Shown in pieces: positions 36,700 to 47,918 of a DNA stretch of 64,000 nucleotides. Positions within the stretch are counted from its first letter, which is position 1; every line of letters starts with the position of its first letter. Location: contig NW_019775587.1 of the NCBI RefSeq assembly GCF_001039355.2, positions 243,414 to 307,413 of the forward strand. The letters are read 5' to 3'. Made by a program: the position numbers and the translations under genes. Source of the stretch: Lingula anatina (Eukaryota; Brachiopoda; Lingulata; Lingulida; Lingulidae). A model generated the notes under the pieces. The model was not told the origin of the DNA and made no database searches. It saw only the letters and a list, made by a program, of their open reading frames with translations.

Positions 36700-37020
36700 C
36701 CGTTTTCCTTCCAAGTGCTCAGCTTCCAGTGATGCTTCCTGTTCCTTAAGTGCCTTGGTTGCTGGGAGTATACCTCAAGGATGTATTTACCTGGCTGGAG
36801 GACAACAAGGCCCAAATAACATGGATGAGGACGTGGCTGAATTTTGTTATTGGCTGCAATATTAAACTTGCAGCCAGAAAAAGAGAGATACCTGGCAAAA
36901 ACTGGTCAAGTCATCACATAGAAAAAGTATGGCCACAGCCAGGTGGGCACATTTTCAGTAACATCCAAATAACATCCACTTTTGGTGATGTATTAAAAAT
37001 GGAAAGGTGCTACAATTATT
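36700..37020 (+). pseudogene. Further decayed piece of the DUF6729-type gene
   Basis: The plus strand gives VPWLLGVYLKDVFTWLEDNKAQIT (quoted in part: VYLKDVFTWLEDNKAQIT) and, about 130 bp later, ITSTFGDVLKMER. In copy 1 the equivalents are adjacent (VLVGDVQLRFDEIKAKVTST, FGSIFRLQK). The pieces are therefore the next exon of copy 3, with an insertion or partial duplication between them. Confidence 0.45.
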
Positions 37021-38621
37021 AATTTAGAGAATGCAACCACAATTAAGTGGAAGGAATTACTGGACGGACTGTGCGCCAGCCACCCTCGAGAAAGGGGAAA
37101 CCGAACACGGCTGCTTTGATGGACAGCTGGTCCAACCAATGAACCTTCAAGGACAGTGGGAAAAAACATAAGAACTGAAGATTTGATGGATTTTACATTA
37201 ACTAAATCTTTGAACTTTTTGTGTACAGCTTAAAAAAATAACCTAAGATATGGAGAAAATCATTCCCCCCCCAGGGATGTTGCCAAATATGGGTAAACAG
37301 TACACTCCATACTTCAAAAAGAGACTCATAAAAGAATGTTCAAAGGCTCAAGAGTTGATTGCAATTCAACAGTAATTGTGAAGATGTCTGCTGTACACAG
37401 AGAGAACATGGACACTTTGCCGAACAGACTGCCAGAAACTAAGTGTACAATTAGGTCAGGAAAATTAAGGTCAATGCCATTAATTGGGTCAGAGTTCAAA
37501 GTCACCATAAACAGTTTTTTGCCAAATGGAACTTCTTTCGCCTTTGTCCATTTGCTGTCATCTTTAAAGGCATGAGCTTCTCAAAGCCTCCGCGCCCCCT
37601 TATGCTGCTAGTAACACAACTATCTGGTCATTTGAGGCAAAGGTCACTATAAAATCAACAAGAATTATTGCAGTATTCTGACCAATTACACCTATGTGCA
37701 GATTCACAGCAAATCCTACAACAAATAGACCAATATAACAACATTCACATAATTACAAGGTAACGCAAAACCTAGAGCATGCACTAAGGGCATCGTGCAG
37801 AGAACAATAGAAACTTATGATTCAATACCAAAGTATAAGGCATACAGAATTGCAGAGTAACACATGGGATACATCTTAATAATTAAATATAGGACATTTA
37901 AACAAGGTGAAGATCTGTACATTTTCAACTTAGGACAAAACGATTTGTTTTTTTGTATGAGCTCAAGAGAGACTACGTCAGTCTGCAGAACATTGTTAGC
38001 TGGTAGAATATGTAAGCTATACCTTCAACTCACAGGTGTGGTAATTAAATGTATGAATAAAACAAAAAATACTACTGTCATATCTTTAAGTTTACTTCAC
38101 TGACAGACTTTTTAGAATACTTAATAGCAAGGTCAAAAACCTGTACCATTTTCAGCTGGACTAAATACACTTCAGTGACATGCAGGTATCACCAGAAAGT
38201 CAACCACACTCTATAAGGGTCATCTGGTAATATATAAGTTTTGTTTTTCCATCTTTGTAATAAAAAAAATTCAAACAAAACTCTAAAACAAAATTGATTA
38301 GGCAAAGCAAAATACATGTGACAACGTGCTGGATAAAACTGAGAAAACAGCCATGATGATAACACCCTACTTTTCCACCAATGACTTGCCCTTCTTCACA
38401 CACATCTTCTCTTATCACTTCTTCCAAATCTTTGGTCTCTTCTGCCATTTTTGTCACCATGACCACCGTTGCTTGCATTTTCATCCTCACTTGTCACAGA
38501 TTTCCACCATTCTCTACTGCCTCTGAAATAATGAATGCATGTGTTAAAAATATTTTTGGAAAATAAACAAAAAAGGTCACTCCCAACTTCCCTGTCAGTG
38601 ACACATTTGTCATAATCAGCG

Positions 38622-38672
<51 letters not shown>

Positions 38673-39218
38673 TTTTTGGGGGGTGTATGGCATTCTATAA
38701 TCATCATGAAGACTATACAGTTTTCAAATTGAGCAAACTGATTATATCTGTCCATTGTGTGCACCCTTTTTACTTAAATATAATAATAATAATTATAATT
38801 AAATAAATAAAGTTAATTTGGCTAAAACATTCTAGTGCTTCCCCATAGTATATGCTCTTTTGTCTATATGAAACATGGTGAAATATTTAAAAATCATCCA
38901 CTCCATTATCCTGAGGAAATCGGGCAGGTATGCAGATAAAATGTTGCTTTTGGTAAATTGCGAACTATTCATCACATAGTGTACATTGCTTTTAACAGAA
39001 AACAATTGTCTCCCAACCATATTTTGAAAACTAAAATGCCAAACCCTTACCTTCAGATGAAATAACAGAGGGACAGTCTAGCCTTTTCCTATTTCAGAGG
39101 ACCACAGTATTGTAGCTGTCACAATGTCTCCTCCTCCAATGCTGGTTCATTAAAATCATGTCCATCAGTGGCAGCTATAATAGAAAACGAGTTATATGGT
39201 GAAGAAATTTCGCTAAAT
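37021..39218. other. Mostly non-coding; possible minus-strand exon relics
   Basis: No firm gene. Two minus-strand pieces have exon-like borders: 39177 to 39053 (acceptor ATTATAG, donor AAG|GTAAGG, acidic FNEPALEEET) and 38526 to 38370 (acceptor ATTTCAG, donor AAAAG|GTAGGG, charged SEDENASNGGHGDKNG). Both carry stops in some frames and I do not recognise a family. A (TA)n tract is at 38623-38671. Confidence 0.3.
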
Positions 39219-39769
39219 CAGGCCTACCCAACTACCAGACTCGGCACCTAAGGATCCTGAATTAACCGGTATATCGGACCACACTACCCGTTTTCAAGGT
39301 GTGTGTCAGATGGCATTTCGGAGTATCAACCAGAACACCGACAGGATGAGCCCTGGCATGCTCGGCTGTCACCTTAATTGGATAGTAAACGATTGTCGTA
39401 AAATGGCTATATGATTTAAAAACCGGGTGCATAATTTTGAAAGCCACCTAGATGAACCTCAGACTGCCACATTAATCTAATACAATGCAAAAAAGCCCTA
39501 TCAAAAGTGGTTAAAACATTCAAACCGAATGTTGTAAAGTCCCCATATATCCCCATAGAGACAATAAAATAGAGTTCTCTAAAGTAAGAGTACAGTTTAA
39601 GGTTGTTCAGCCGAGCGTGGATGAGCCTGCAGTCGTGCTACAAAATTCGTTCTGGGGTATGATACTCCGAAATGCGATCTGACACACACCTTGAAAACGG
39701 ATAGCGTGGTCCGATATACCGGTTAATTCAGGATCCTTAGGTACCGAGTCTGGTAGTTGGGTAGGCCTG
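39219..39769. mobile_element. Foldback DNA element with ~140-bp inverted arms
   Basis: The left arm starts CAGGCCTACCCAACTACCAG; the right arm ends with its exact complement at 39769. The arms stay about 90 percent alike for ~140 bp (to about 39360 and 39605). The directly flanking TAAAT (39214-39218 and 39770-39774) is a possible 5-bp target duplication. There is no coding capacity inside (551 bp), so it is a non-autonomous element. The CAGG start recalls hAT ends, but hAT duplicates 8 bp. Confidence 0.8.
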
Positions 39770-40220
39770 TAAATGGCACTGAAATTCCAAGAAAATAGAA
39801 ACGTGTGCAAGCAACTTAAAAATTTCTCACTCCCCAACTACAAGAAATCCTGCATTTGTTTTTTCCAAGGGATAACAACTGTTCTAATGTTAAATCTTCA
39901 TAGGGCTTTTTAAATACCTCAAAATCTAAAGCAATAATGATGAAATATATTTTATTAATTACCAAATATGTTGTAACACATGTTCTGGTGACCGTTGGAC
40001 TCCTATTTAAGAATCATGTTGTGCTTTGTATTCCAAAACAGGTGTTGCACAGCTGAATGGATTCCTGAATGACAAAGATAAACAAATAAAATATCAATTT
40101 AAAAATTACTAACTTTGTATCAATCAGACAAATTGTTGTTATGGAGGTGTCAGGGGACAGGAAATGAACTACAAACTGCCAGCAAATAATGCAACTACTT
40201 GCAACAAACTTAAGTAACAA

Positions 40221-40444
40221 TATGGGCGGCGGTTTATACAAAAATGCAAAACACGATTAGTCGTCATCGTTATCAGATCAGTCGAAATGAAAACACGATT
40301 AGTCGTCGTCGTTATCAGATCAGAAGGCAAAATACGACTAGTAGTCGTCAAAACGCAACTAGTCATCAAAACGCAACTAGTCATCATCAAAACGCGACTA
40401 GTTTCGTATCGTGTTTTGCATTTTTGTATAAACCGCCGCCCATA
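40221..40444. mobile_element. MITE with 36-bp terminal inverted repeats and internal minisatellite
   Basis: TATGGGCGGCGGTTTATACA at the left and its complement at the right (40425-40444) continue inward through AAAATGCAAAACACGAT. TAACAA flanks both ends (40215-40220, 40445-40450). The interior repeats GATTAGTCGTC-GTTATCAGATCAG units and then AAAACGCAACTAGTCATC units. Confidence 0.82.
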
Positions 40445-40858
40445 TAACAACTGCAACAGCCAACCAGTCAACACATGGCTTCTATGAACTAAAACTTTTT
40501 ATATTAGTTCAGCTTCATCTAACCTAACCTAAACCACATGCAGTTTCACTGCATTGCTTCTTGCTCTCAGAATATCTGTTTTTTTCTACTGACATATTTA
40601 GGTGAAACAATCAGAACTTAGACTGTAGAGCCAATTAAAGCAAACAATCACAGCATGAGGACAAACACATGTCACTAAGCCTAGTCCATTCTGGACTAGA
40701 GTAGGTGTTGGTTATCAATATCTTAAATTTTTTTCTATCCTTTGCTACAGAGAAATGGTTAGCAACAAATACCATGATTAATTGACAATTGCCCCTTTTA
40801 AAAATTATTCTAATAAATTTAGGCATTTAAGTATAATCCCACTTGAATTCTTAAATGC

Positions 40859-40887
40859 ACCCCCCCCCCCCCCAAAAAAAAAAAAAA
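40859..40887. repeat. Poly(C) then poly(A) tract
   Basis: About 14 C followed by about 13 A. The region 39775-42375 otherwise holds the two elements listed, the dispersed repeat at 41449-41540 and a CA tract; no genes seen. Confidence 0.9.
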
Positions 40888-41448
40888 TTTAATGGACTTA
40901 CCTATTCAGCTTTCATTCATATCAAGCTGTTGTTATTTTGCTTGGTATTTCGTTTATCAAAGGCTGAGGTCTGTCCCACAGCTGTAAACAACCAACACTC
41001 GCTTATGTTTTGGTACACTTCTGGTCAAATTCTTAAACCTGTGCCAGAATAAAGAAGAAAACCTTTTTTTAATTTGCACTTGAACAAAATTTCCAACTGC
41101 AGCGTTTATAACCTAACTTTCTGAAAGCTAAGTGGAGATTGGCCCGACGTTGAATCCTTATCTCCCTCCCCTCCCCATAAAAAAAAAAAGACGTCAGCGA
41201 CTAAAATTTCTTCGGTCTTCTATGACAGAACTTGCAAAAAAGCTTTACAATTTGAATCTATTATGCCTCATATAATAAAATATACTCGACATGGCGCACT
41301 TTCCACAGCAGCACGACTGGTGTATCACATCTCACCTTTGTGAAATCTTTGAAACTTGAAGCACATGTTCAAGTTGGCGTCTCCCAGGCGAGAATAAGAG
41401 TACGTCTTCCCAGCTTGAAGAATAGTCACCCTATGCCACATGGTTCTA

Positions 41449-41540
41449 GAACAGTTTCCTGAAACTGACAAATCAGAAATCAGTTTTGATACTTCGCGGA
41501 ATCACGTTTCGGATTTGGTTTTGTTCATTTTAGTTTAGGG
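41449..41540 (+). repeat. Dispersed repeat, paired with 45651-45750 in inverse orientation
   Basis: Contains CTGAAACTGACAAATCAGAA, then CAGTTTTGATACTTCGCGGA and a TTTAGTTTAGGG tail. The reverse complement of 45651-45750 has all three in the same order with about 85 percent identity. Both lie in AT-rich non-coding DNA; the family is unknown. Confidence 0.65.
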
Positions 41541-41845
41541 GAAAGGCTAATTATTTTTTTTGTCGAAAAAGTGGTGGGTATGTGTCATCGACATAAGGGG
41601 ATGTGTTAATTCCTAATACACCTCGATTTAGTGCTCCTAAAGGTTAGTTACATATAGACATTATAAGCAACTGAAGAGAAAAAAAAATGACAAAGAAAAC
41701 AAACCTACCACCCCTTTCTTTCATAAAAGGGGATCCGTTTACCAGTGAAGGGTGACGGGTAGAGTTCAAATCCAGTTTGTGTGATTGAGTGTCAGGGAGA
41801 TTAACGCAAATGAGGTCAATCTCCCTTTTTAACTTCCCTCCTCCC

Positions 41846-41849
<4 letters not shown>

Positions 41850-41884
<35 letters not shown>

Positions 41885-41890
41885 GCGCGC
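41850..41890. repeat. (CA)n/(CG)n microsatellite
   Basis: CA repeat grading into CGCGCGCG. The long reading frames here in both directions are products of it. Confidence 0.95.
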
Positions 41891-42375
41891 GCGACCACAT
41901 ACTTTACTAGCACCCCCCCCCCAAAAAAAAAATTCAACTTTCCCAACCTGCAGAAAGCTAGTTGCGTTAGAGGAGCTACATCTGTTCTTCATCTGTGGCT
42001 CATACGAAAGATTGATGTGCTAGAGAAGACGCTCATCCACTCCAGGATGGTGTCAACATAGTTACAGATGTGGTAGAGAAGCGACGTCTCAACTAGCACA
42101 CTGAGATGTCATTGACGGACCATATTTGAAAGTGGTGTTCAGAAAAACGGGTGGTTAAGAATAAGAAGCACTGAAAATGAATAGTTGAAAAAATGCCTTT
42201 TATTTCCATCCCTTTCACTTGTGTAAGAAGTCAGTATATTACATTTTTATTTTCCTTGTTTTTTTTTTTTTTTTTCACCATAACAAAGACACATACTTTT
42301 ATGAAGACATTGCATCATACTTTTCGAATATTCTTTATCCGGGCGGGCTATGGTTCTTCCAATTCCTGAGGGAAC

Positions 42376-42716
42376 TTAAAGGGATAATAACTCTTCGTAT
42401 GAGATCTATATTTCACAATAAAAACATTGTGAATAACTCACAGAAACATAATATATTCTGTTTTACCACAAAACGGCAGTTATAGCTATTTTTTCTGATA
42501 TCTGAGTTTGTCTTTCTACCACATGACCTCTATTGATGGCTATACTCTGTTTTAAGAGATTTTAACAAAAAACCAAACTTTTTAGAAAATAAAAACAGGG
42601 ACTAACTTTGAATGTAAAAATGGATTCATTAACCATTGGTAAGTATGGGGAAAATTGTTGTTTATTCCAGGAAAATTCATTTTTTTGGCCGAAATGAAGA
42701 GTTATTATCCCTTTAA
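42376..42716. mobile_element. piggyBac-type MITE, complete
   Basis: TTAA at both ends (42376-42379, 42713-42716) encloses inverted repeats AGGGATAATAACTCTTC and GAAGAGTTATTATCCCT. The TTAA target is diagnostic of piggyBac-type transposition. At ~330 bp without a transposase it is non-autonomous. A partial copy is at 256-333. Confidence 0.85.
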
Positions 42717-43980
42717 ATAAGTTATCGCCCGAACGGACAGTTAAAGCAAATTGTGCTGACTAGCGACCGGCTGGGACATGTCAGAAAATGAAGCGGATTT
42801 GTATATCAGGTCCGAAGTGCGTACAGCTGCATTGGGGCACGAGTGGTGAAGTGTTAAATCCTCCCCAGTGCTCTGACAGACAATAGCTACCACTCTTGTT
42901 TGAGACAGGGCAGGCATATAATTTTTGCATGAACTAGGGCTCAAAGGGAGTGATTTGGGGTTGAATATCAGTCGTGGTTCGGAGTACGCTGAAGACGGTG
43001 AGTAGCCTGTTTTGAGAATCTGAGGCGCAGGTCTTAGCTGCTCGGTTTGTGTACAAAGAGTTTAAAACGGAGCATTTGGGGCATTTTTGTGGACAACTAC
43101 ACCAGTGAAGTGTAGACAAGGTAAGTTTATATTCATCTACGTCAATTACAAAACCAGTATAATAACGCACTTCATTTTTCAATCCAGTCAGTTCCGATAA
43201 ACACACATGTAGGTCTAAACATTTGCTAATTAATGCTGGGACGACTGGTGTCTCTCTACACCTCAGAACTACATATTTGCTCCCTAGTTTACGTGGAATG
43301 CCTTGTAGTTTTTATCAAATTTTACGTTAAGTGTTCAAAACTAGTAATTCTTAACTGCATATTTTGTTTTCTAAGTAGCTTTGCACGTTCAAATGTATTC
43401 ATATAGTTTAGATTTAATGTTTTGTTGATTTATTCACATTTTCAAGGGTGATTGTTCTTATTTTTCATTTTATTGTTAGTCGAGTTATAGGATGCATGGG
43501 CATTCTTGTTTTAACTTGAGTGTCCTTTTCTAACTTTTTATTGTTCAGTAGTTTAGAATAATCAGAGTTATTTAGTAGTTTTTGCTTTGTCCTGTAGCTG
43601 AGAATGTACAAAGTAAGTAGTATTTATTTATCTTTATTATCTTTATTTATCTTTTGCGTATAATCTTAATCTATAGGCCTAATCTTAAATTAGTGGACGA
43701 TCAGAAGATTACAACGGGTCCTGAAGAACAGTTTTTGATTCGAGTTGTTTTTCAGACTGAAGTTGTGCTAAACACGATCCACAGAGCAGCCTACATTATT
43801 TCATTTTTACCAGGGAATAACTGATAAAATAAAAATAATAATATATACTATATAAGTACAAAAACATTATTTAAAGAGGAAAAAGAAGTAGAGAAGAGCC
43901 AAAGAATAGACCCTTATTTCTGTTTGAGGTTGTACAAAACTTATAGGATAACTTTAATTTTGGAATTTTTTCAAAAAGAA
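42717..43980. other. Non-coding stretch; possible 5' exon
   Basis: No gene recognised. A good splice donor (GACAAG|GTAAGTTTAT) at 43120 could end a non-coding first exon on the plus strand, but no downstream exon was found. Confidence 0.35.
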
Positions 43981-44029
43981 AAATATGGAACGCTTCACGA
44001 ATGTGCGTGTCATCCTTGCGCCAGGGGCC

Positions 44030-44069
<40 letters not shown>

Positions 44070-44086
44070 CCCACCGTAGTGAGGAC
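43981..44086 (-). ncRNA. U6 spliceosomal RNA, variant or pseudogene
   Basis: Reading leftward from 44086, the sequence matches U6 from the 5' stem-loop through ATATACTAAAATTGGAACGA, the ACAGAGA box, the AGC triad and the internal stem-loop to GTTCCATATTTTT. It differs from the plus-strand copy by one extra G (CCCTGGCGCAAGG), by CACATTCG in place of AAATTCG, and by a TACG in place of the TTCG loop. The extra G disturbs the internal stem-loop, so it may not be functional. Even so, it keeps a promoter like that of the other copy. Confidence 0.88.
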
Positions 44087-44111
44087 AGCTAAGTAGTATC
44101 ATTTCTGTCAA

Positions 44112-44144
44112 TTTATAGTGGTAAAATAGAAGATGTCGGCTGAG
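44112..44144 (-). promoter_or_regulatory. U6 promoter: PSE-like block and TATA box
   Basis: On the minus strand, TATAAA begins 31 bp before the RNA start, and CTCAGCCGACATCTTCTATT (44144 downward) ends near -34. The same block, with substitutions, is at the same distances in front of the plus-strand U6, as expected for a Pol III type 3 promoter. Confidence 0.7.
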
Positions 44145-44149
44145 GAGAG

Positions 44150-46400
44150 TGATTCTTTCGAAGTCGAAGCTTTGGTATTTTTTATATTCGATAATAAAGC
44201 TAATAACTCTGTACAATAGTCAAGGATACACTCCTAAACCGTAATGTATAACGATTTTAATAACTGATATAACCTTATGCTAGTTTGTTACTGATCAGAA
44301 TTATTTTCTTTTACCTATCTCATCTCTATTTCGATATTGACAGATGGAACACAAAACACAACACTGGCCAGCGTGCGTGTCGCCATCTGGAGGTGAATAT
44401 ATGTAGTGACAATAATAAACACATCACGTTGGGCAGAAAGTGTATACAATGTGGCGAAGTGGCCCTTCTGTCTCAATTTGACCAGTGTTGCAGTACCCCT
44501 GGACAAAGTGATCAACAGAGAACAAGAAAAGGATTTCATGGACGTAACCTCTACATGATAATTATGCTTTTTTGTTTTACTTTATTTATTTATTTATTTT
44601 TTTGTTTGTTTATTTGTTTATTTATTTATTATTATTATTGTTTTGTAAAAGGATGGGGTAAATTACGTGCACGTACTCGGTGGTGGTGGTGTGTGTGTGT
44701 GTGTGTATAGGGGAAGTGGGTAGTTCCCCAACCTTGGATATTTTTGGAAATATTTCTAGAGTCCTACCATGAATTTTTACAGCTGTCCCCGAGGCAATTC
44801 TCTCAGCCTACGGTCTGGGCGTGTGTATGAAAAAAATTGCAAAAAAATGTAACGAATATTATCAAAACCCAGAAAGAAATATTTTAAGCAATCTTAGTAG
44901 TTTAACGGTGTTTTGGATCAACCTTTGGATTGTTTTGCCTTGTCTTTAAATTCAACAGTCTGCACAAGGCAACCATTAGTTCAAGTGTGAAGACGTACCC
45001 AATTCAGCGTGTGTGCGATTACTGTTCAAGAACTCGAGTGTAAATGTCCCAGTGTACCGCGTGGTTATTGACCGATCGTTTCGGCTAGCTAGGTCTTCAA
45101 AGATCAGTTTAACAAGTCAATTTTACTGTTGGCTTGCTACCATGATCATACTGCTTAAACCCTACTCGATTGTATGTTCATTTTAATGAGGCGTACTGTG
45201 TCAGAAATATTTTTATTTTTAATTTTTTTTTAATGTTTTTTTTTCTCTTTTAGCGCCGCCAGTCTGATTTGGCAAATATAACAGATTTCGACTTAAGTTT
45301 TGTCGTGGAGGGGAGCACGCCCGTTTACGCATTTCTGCAGTGTCGCGTGAAACGATTGTTATGAATCGTTCCCAGACGAACTGTACGAATGAATTTCAAA
45401 TTGATACAAATTACAAAAGAAAAGATACAAACTTTCACACAGGGATTTATCCCACGCGCACTAGAAAATAATGCACAGGGATCGCGTTGGGGCAAACGTG
45501 TGTGCGATTTCCCCGCTTAACTAGAATATTACGTTACACGCAACTAATATTTCAGAGCACATAATATGAGATCCCTTGGGCCAATCATTTGCTTTTTACG
45601 ATGTCACTGATACCTAAATTATTTGGCAAAATGTACCGGGCAATTAGCTGCCCCTCCCTAAACTACAATGGGACAGGCTAAGCTAAAAGTACATGATTCC
45701 GCGAAGTACCAAACTGACTTGTGATTTGTCAATTTCAGTGAACGGTTTTCTTCACCGGTGTTACCTCTCAGAAGTGTGTCAAGGGGAAAGAGACGTGTAG
45801 TAGCTTGTTCTGTCTCTGCAGCAGGCGCCAAGTATTTCGACCAAAGCTTCAAGTTTTCAAGACTTTTCTATGGTGAGATAAATGTAAGATATCACACTTG
45901 ATTTGGTGAAAGAGGGACACGGTGTCTTATAAGTTATTTTATGGTTGTCGGTCGAATTATTAATAGAATTCTGCATAGAAACCAATTTTGATTAGCAGTC
46001 ATTCGGGCTTCTTTTATTGCCATGTAACTCGTATGTGTGAAATTATTTAAAAACTAGATTGTTTTAGAATATATATGCTCTTGGCCTGCATTCCAGTAGC
46101 GTTAATGATACGCTCTACCAGGGCTGCAGATTAATTAGGCGTACTTTTTTTCAGCGGAGAATTGTGTCATAAAATAGCCAGAGATATATAGGGCCTATCT
46201 GTGAATACGTAGTGAAAACTAATCTGTGACCGTGGAAGAGGGAATGGTAATGGCATGATATTATGAAAAGTAAAAATTATACTGTGGCTAAAAATTTCGT
46301 ATGTTTGATTGTAATGCTGTTTGTTAATTCATATTATTTGTTGCATTTTGACATAAAGGGAAATGTATACTAATATATGTAATGGTTTAAGCCTACACCT
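44150..46400. other. Non-coding stretch
   Basis: No gene supported. It holds a TTTA-rich tract (44580-44640), a GT tract near 44690 and the inverse copy of the dispersed repeat (45651-45750). CCATCTGGAGG at 44384 weakly resembles a CTCF core. Confidence 0.5.
45651..45750 (-). repeat. Dispersed repeat, inverse copy of 41449-41540
   Basis: Reverse complement shares CTGAAA-TGACAAATCA, TACTTCGCGGAATCA and TTTAGGG in order with the other copy. Confidence 0.65.
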
Positions 46401-46407
46401 CTTTCAC

Positions 46408-46864
46408 TAGATGTTGACAGTTTTAACCTCACTTTCTGACGTCTGGAGGGAACGGAGACAAAAGTGGATACGAACTGTCACGCACACAAGTTATACAGTG
46501 ACACATTAATATATTATATCAAACAGGAGAAAATTGCTAGATGGCCTGCAAGATCCTGCGGACTGGCAGGGTTTTTGTGAAAATACATTCTATAAAAATA
46601 AATTTCATGTAAACGTATAGACTATCGAAAATTAAACATTTAGTTCGGACCAGCAGACCTGCATGTTTTTATGCAGTGCGGATCCTCTGGTCCTTCAGTA
46701 TCTCCAAAGTTTTCCCCATGTCTGATTATGATGAAGTAACCACGAGGACAGTGCCCTAGCTGCTACTCATGACATATTGTGAGAAGTGCTCACAGCCAGG
46801 AAGTGCAGTGCCATCAGTCTCACCAAGACCGCGCAGAAAGTGAGGTTGAAACTGTCAACGTCTA
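46408..46864. repeat. Inverted-repeat element
   Basis: TAGATGTTGACAGTTTTAAC followed by CTCACTTTCTG (to 46438) is mirrored by CAGAAAGTGAGG...CTGTCAACGTCTA (46834-46864), 31-bp arms with two mismatches. No target duplication is visible. It is probably a 457-bp non-autonomous DNA transposon; it lies just left of the 1016-bp duplication. Confidence 0.6.
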
Positions 46865-46900
46865 ATGAGATAGGCATTGATCTTTTTAATTTTTATTTTC

Positions 46901-47918
46901 CTAACAGTATTGGAAGATTCATTGAAGTTATTTAACCGTTTTTAAATAAGCAGACAGAGGTGAGTATAATTAGAAAAAGACCTCCATACTACGGGTATTT
47001 AGTACTTGCACTTTGCACCACAAACAAGCTTTTCTTATAACTTTTTTCTAGCGAGAGTGCAAGCATTTTCAGTTGCGTTCTATGTTAGTTGGCCGAAGAC
47101 TGGGCTCTGTGAGTTTTTTGTTATCAGATGTGTTGGCGAGTTGAAACGTAGGCCCTACATCTGTGTGACATTGCGTGGTCTATGGGCTGTTTGGGATTTT
47201 ATGAAATGAAGGGCTTTACGTATTATTTGCATTTTCTTCTGGAATGAGGGGCTTTACGTATCTTTTGCATTTTCTTTATTTCACAGACTGTAAGAAGTGA
47301 AATAATACACTGTCTGATGAATAAGATGAAGAAGGCGGAGAAAGGGTTGGACCAGTTTATTTATCTAGGCCCTACACTGTACATGTGTATCCATCATCAA
47401 TGCTTGGAGAGGTTAAATACTTAATTTTTCTGAAATTTTGGAAATAGCAATCGGCATATCTATCATATAACCTTGATTAAGGATAATTGTAAAATCAAAA
47501 CCTTCACGTTCAAGCAACGTAGCTAGGTTTCTTGTATACCTTTTGAAGTTGATTTCTAATGACTAGCAGTTTCGAGTTTGGGGTCTTATAGGCCTACACT
47601 TTGTCTCAGCTTAATTTCGATTGTCGTCCTGCATCATATTTTTTCATCTTTCTACCAGTAGTTCAATTTCTTCTTTCTTTTGATGATGCCTTTGTACTGT
47701 TACTGCCACCTTTTTCCTAATGCGAATTCTGGTCCTGAGCTCTCAAGGCGAAATAGTAAATTCCCGTTAAGTCTATGTTAGGGGTTGGCCTACCCCTCAC
47801 TACCTGTACAGCACAATGTGCCTATCGTTTAGCTATTATATATAAATGTGTGTGGGTGGGTGGGTGTCGGTTCATCACCGCCGTGGTTGTCTTATGTACA
47901 GAGTGGACAAGGTTAACT
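46901..47918. repeat. Tandem duplication, unit 1 (1016-bp period)
   Basis: Begins CTAACAGTATTGGAAGATTC and recurs after exactly 1016 bp with no difference that I found. The unit has a strong splice donor (GACAGAG|GTGAGT, 46960) and a strong acceptor (TTTATTTCACAG, 47286). No coding region is evident: the 67-codon frame at 47006 has no motif. It might contain exons of a non-coding transcript. Confidence 0.9.

Noticed and set aside
41789-42061. Frames with poly-threonine/histidine or poly-valine/cysteine runs
   Set aside because: Products of the CA/CG microsatellite.
44379-44396. Second CTCF-like site (GCCATCTGGAGG)
   Set aside because: Too many mismatches outside the short core to list as a site.
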